The notes beneath the pieces were generated by a model. It was not told the origin of the DNA and did not search any database. It was given only the letters and a program-made list of their open reading frames with translations. Source: Bradyrhizobium symbiodeficiens (GTDB lineage Bacteria > Pseudomonadota > Alphaproteobacteria > Rhizobiales > Xanthobacteraceae). Taken from it: a DNA stretch of 64,000 bases. Both the position numbers and the translations under genes were made by a program. Positions 61,329 through 64,000 of this stretch are shown here, piece after piece (position 1 is the stretch's first letter; each line of letters opens with the position of its first letter). Location of the stretch: NCBI RefSeq assembly GCF_002266465.3, contig NZ_CP029427.2, positions 4,962,501 to 5,026,500 of the forward strand. The letters are read 5' to 3'.

Positions 61329-61712
61329 ATGCCTGAAACGCCACGTGTCGGCGCCTTCGCCATCGTTCCCTGCAACGATCTTTCCGCTGCGATCCCATTC
61401 TGGGCACGGCTCGGCTTCGCGCGTACCGGCGGTGATGACGGCTACGTCATCGTGAGGGGCTGGGGATGCGAGGTGCATCTCACGCAGGCCGGCGATGGCC
61501 CATGGCGCGTGCCGGAGCACAATCCCTTTGGCATTTTCATTCGCACGCCCGAGGTCGAGGCCATTGCGGCGCGCGTGGATGACCTCGTCATCCGTCCCGG
61601 CGGCGTGCTGCGTCACCGCGAATGGGGCATGTATGAAGTCGGCATCAACGGCCCCGACGGCCTTCTCGTCCGGGTTGGCTGGCCCTCGGAGCTGATGCGC
61701 CAATCCGGCTAG
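61329..61712 (+). CDS. Glyoxalase/bleomycin-resistance (VOC) superfamily protein
   Basis: A 127-residue single-domain protein: AFAIVPCNDLSAAIPFWARL at the start and MYEVGINGPDGLLVRVGWPS at the end show the paired beta-alpha-beta-beta-beta units of the VOC fold. The bleomycin-binding-like subgroup is nearest, but substrate or resistance function cannot be inferred. The ATG at 61329 is chosen by family length; 61311 is possible. Its stop shares a CTAG palindrome with the stop of the convergent RbsD-like gene. Confidence 0.8.
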   Translation: MPETPRVGAFAIVPCNDLSAAIPFWARLGFARTGGDDGYVIVRGWGCEVHLTQAGDGPWRVPEHNPFGIFIRTPEVEAIAARVDDLVIRPGGVLRHREWGMYEVGINGPDGLLVRVGWPSELMRQSG

Positions 61713-62152
61713 CTGATCACGCCCTTCCTGATCAGGAAGCAGCCATAGCCTCGGCTGTCGCCGACCTGGACCACGCCAAAGCCCGCCGCCGCCGCGCGAT
61801 AGAAATCCGCCCGCGCGAGCTTGCCGGGACTGACCGGGCTGCCGCTGGCGCGTTCGATCTCGGCGAGCACCGCGCGCTGCACGTCGGGCACGCGGTCGGG
61901 ATCGTCGACCGGCGCCATCACGCGCACCGGGTCCGGATCGAAATCGTCGAGCGGGTAGACCGACATGATGGCGCGGACTGCCGTCTCCATCGTCAGGCCC
62001 GGCAGCTGGATCAGGCGCTGCGACGACGTCGAGCGGGCGATGTGCGTGGCCGGGTGGTTGGCGTCGACGACCACGAGATCATCGCCGTGACCCATGGAGG
62101 CCAACAGCCAGAGCAGGTCGGGCGTCAGGATCGGATCGATCAATTTCAGCAT
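61709..62152 (-). CDS. RbsD/FucU family sugar mutarotase-like protein
   Basis: A 147-residue protein beginning MLKLIDPILTPDLLWLLASM followed by GHGDDLVVVDANHPA, the RbsD/FucU signature in which the histidine and aspartate of GHGD are catalytic. The family interconverts pyranose and furanose or alpha and beta sugar anomers. No sugar transport genes lie nearby, so the sugar is unknown. Its stop overlaps the glyoxalase-fold gene stop. Confidence 0.88.
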   Translation of the reverse strand: MLKLIDPILTPDLLWLLASMGHGDDLVVVDANHPATHIARSTSSQRLIQLPGLTMETAVRAIMSVYPLDDFDPDPVRVMAPVDDPDRVPDVQRAVLAEIERASGSPVSPGKLARADFYRAAAAGFGVVQVGDSRGYGCFLIRKGVIS

Positions 62153-62198
62153 GTGACGGCAGTTCCCCTTATCGATCGCTAACCATAGCAGGTTCCGG

Positions 62199-62216
62199 GC
62201 GTGATTCAGATCACGC
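62199..62216. promoter_or_regulatory. CRP-like palindrome GCGTGAT-TCAG-ATCACGC
   Basis: A perfect 7+4+7 inverted repeat containing GTGA-N6-TCAC, the CRP-family operator core. It lies in the 165-base divergent region between the RbsD/FucU gene and the caspase-like gene, 47 bases from the former ATG and about 100 from the latter. Confidence 0.55.
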
Positions 62217-62317
62217 AAGACACCAGGGTGAGAGGGATCACGGACTTCGAGCTCGAACGCGGCGAAGCTCCTCGGCAACCAATCTCGTATCCGAGATCAG
62301 TGCCAAAGGAGCACGCC

Positions 62318-64000
62318 ATGTTCCGCCTAAAGCCTTTGCTGATGACAGCCGGCCTCGTGGGAAGCCTGTTCGGCTTCGCCTGCGGCCCTGTTTCCGCGCA
62401 AGTCGCCCCGGTCCAGCCGGCCCCCACCGCGTTGCAAGGCCCGGAGCAGCGGGTGGCGCTGGTGATCGGCAATTCGAACTACCAGAACGCACCGCAGCTC
62501 GCCAATCCCGACAATGATGCCGAGTCGATGGCGAAGTTCCTGAACTCCGCCGGTTTCGAGGTGGTTGCCGCAACCGACCTGACCCAGAACGACATGCTGC
62601 GCGTGGTGCAGGACTTCTCCGCAAAAGTCTCCGCGCGCGGTCCGAATACGGTGGCGATGGTCTATTATGCCGGTCACGGCGTGCAGCTCGCCGGCGAGAA
62701 CTATCTCGTTCCCGTCGACGCCAAGGTGTCGAGCCAGACCGAGCTCGTCAACAATTCGGTGCGCCTGGTCGACGTGATGTCGACGCTGGAGACGATCCCG
62801 AGCCGCATGCGCATCGTCGTTCTCGATGCGTGCCGCAACAACCCGTTCCCTGAAGTCAATGACGCCGGCCGCGGCCTCGCCATCGTCGATGCGCCGAACG
62901 GCTCGATCGTCGGTTACTCGACCGCGCCGGGCGCTGAAGCGCTCGACGGCACCGGCGGCCACAGCCCTTACACGCAAGCCTTCCTGAACGTCGCGCGCGA
63001 GCCCAACGTGCCGATCGAGCAGCTGTTCAAGCGCATCCGCCTGCAGGTAAACCAGTCCACCAGCGGCGCGCAGATCCCGTGGGAGAGCTCCTCGCTCACC
63101 TCGGACTTCACCTTCTTCGGCGACACTGCTGTCGCTGCCAACCGCGCGCCGGTGAATACGCCTGTGGTGCAGATGGCCTCCAACCTGCCGAGCCGCTCGA
63201 CGCGTCAGGCCTATGACTACGTCGTGTCCGAAGGCCGGCCGGAATATTATCAGGAGTTCATCCGGATGTATCCGCACGACCCGCTGTGCGACCACGTTCG
63301 CTGGCTGCTCAACAACATCGTGCTCTCGCAGGCCTGGCACAAGGCGGTGCTCGTGAACTCGCCGCTCGGCTACAAGAGCTTCTATGACAGCTACGGCAAC
63401 AGCCCCTATGCGCAGACGGCGCTGAAGCTCCAGGTGCAGCCGAAGCAGATCCCCCTGATGCAGGCGACCAAGTTCCTGGCCCCGCAGAACATTGCTCCGA
63501 CCTTCAAGATCGGCAATCTCGGCCAACCGAAGTACATGCCGCTGCAGCAGGGTAACGGTGGTTCGCAGATGGGCGGCAATCTGCCGATCGTGCAGAAGCC
63601 GGTCGATGGCAACGTCATCGGCAAGCTCGGCACTGGCGGCAAAATCGTCAACCTGCCCTCTGGCAACAACAACCAGCCGAACCAGCAGAACGGCACGCCG
63701 TCGCAGATCCCGGGCAAGATCGTCACGCTGCCTGCGCCGACCAACACGACCACCAACAATGGCGGCATCGGCAAGATCGTGACGCTGCCGGCGACTAACA
63801 ACAAGACGGACGGCGGCAACGCCAACGGCAAGCCGGGCAAGATCGTGAGCATGCCGGTTAATATCGGCAAGGGCGGCACGAAGGTCGGGACGAAGCCGAT
63901 CAACGTTCAGACGCAGAACAACCCGATCCGTGTCAACAACGGCGCGAAGATCAACAACAACCCGGTGAACAAGGTGCAGGTGCAGAACAACAACCGCCCG
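62318..64000 (+). CDS. Caspase-like (peptidase C14) exported protein, C-terminus beyond the window
   Basis: At least 561 residues and open at the right edge. A signal peptide (LLMTAGLVGSLFGFACGPVS) is followed by a metacaspase/caspase-type p20 fold: RVALVIGNSNYQNAPQLANP, the catalytic histidine in VYYAGHGVQLAGENYL (about residue 118) and cysteine in VVLDACRNNPFPE (about 169). The second half is Asn/Gly/Lys-rich, with four spaced copies of GKIV(N/T/S)(L/M)P and then Asn-rich low-complexity sequence. Bacterial exported caspase-like proteins are common in rhizobia; targets are unknown. AAAGGAG lies just upstream of the ATG. Confidence 0.85.
   Translation, partial: MFRLKPLLMTAGLVGSLFGFACGPVSAQVAPVQPAPTALQGPEQRVALVIGNSNYQNAPQLANPDNDAESMAKFLNSAGFEVVAATDLTQNDMLRVVQDFSAKVSARGPNTVAMVYYAGHGVQLAGENYLVPVDAKVSSQTELVNNSVRLVDVMSTLETIPSRMRIVVLDACRNNPFPEVNDAGRGLAIVDAPNGSIVGYSTAPGAEALDGTGGHSPYTQAFLNVAREPNVPIEQLFKRIRLQVNQSTSGAQIPWESSSLTSDFTFFGDTAVAANRAPVNTPVVQMASNLPSRSTRQAYDYVVSEGRPEYYQEFIRMYPHDPLCDHVRWLLNNIVLSQAWHKAVLVNSPLGYKSFYDSYGNSPYAQTALKLQVQPKQIPLMQATKFLAPQNIAPTFKIGNLGQPKYMPLQQGNGGSQMGGNLPIVQKPVDGNVIGKLGTGGKIVNLPSGNNNQPNQQNGTPSQIPGKIVTLPAPTNTTTNNGGIGKIVTLPATNNKTDGGNANGKPGKIVSMPVNIGKGGTKVGTKPINVQTQNNPIRVNNGAKINNNPVNKVQVQNNNRP

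Overview
The window reads as chromosomal DNA of an alphaproteobacterium, very probably Bradyrhizobium or a close relative in the Nitrobacteraceae. The reasons are high-GC codon use throughout, flagellar proteins of the rhizobial type (FlbT next to a flagellin, oversized hook proteins), a polar-growth (GPR/RgsE-type) giant protein found only in Rhizobiales, a type 2 ferredoxin-NADP reductase, CtrA-type boxes, and several palindromic intergenic repeats that I recognise from Bradyrhizobium genomes. No tRNA, rRNA, CRISPR array, integrase or transposase was seen.

Layout. 1-13139 is a flagellar block: the 5' part of a flagellin gene (-), flbT (+), and a hook operon transcribed leftwards as flgE-flgK-flgL. 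Between flbT and flgL lies a tightly packed four-gene unit (glycosyltransferase, class V-like PLP enzyme, RimK-like ATP-grasp enzyme, group II PLP decarboxylase). It has a perfect CtrA box (TTAA-N7-TTAA) upstream of its first gene and looks like an uncharacterised biosynthetic or modification cluster tied to the flagellar/cell-cycle regulon. 13300-21100 holds housekeeping and accessory genes (periplasmic MsrB, a DAO-type oxidoreductase, a SixA-like phosphatase, UspA, and a LysR regulator divergent from a hydrolase remnant, an EamA exporter and an epoxide-hydrolase-like protein), then a long structured repeat. 21100-31000 has a DUF1127/MocR pair, small membrane proteins, an MHYT-GGDEF-EAL protein, a ferritin-like DUF892 protein, an LPG-synthase-like membrane protein and a secreted SGNH hydrolase.

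31400-37918 is a complete aldarate catabolic cluster: a LysR regulator, kdgD, gudD, an alpha-ketoglutarate semialdehyde dehydrogenase and garD. Together these would convert D-glucarate and galactarate to 2-oxoglutarate. 38000-42400 has small exported proteins, a ferredoxin-NADP reductase, a hotdog thioesterase, a [2Fe-2S] ferredoxin and an HPt protein. The HPt gene is divergent from the 1924-residue polar growth protein, and a second perfect CtrA box lies between them.

48600-54000 is a less GC-rich accessory island, probably for phage defence: a 1073-residue protein with a restriction-endonuclease-like N-terminus, divergent from an AbiEi/AbiEii pair. 54100-57000 is an MlaEFD-type lipid transport operon. 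The remainder carries a DgcA/dipeptide epimerase-type enolase, an MFS transporter, an acidic Ala/Glu/Pro-rich protein, a small exported protein, a glyoxalase-fold protein, an RbsD/FucU protein, and a caspase-like (peptidase C14) protein that runs off the right edge.
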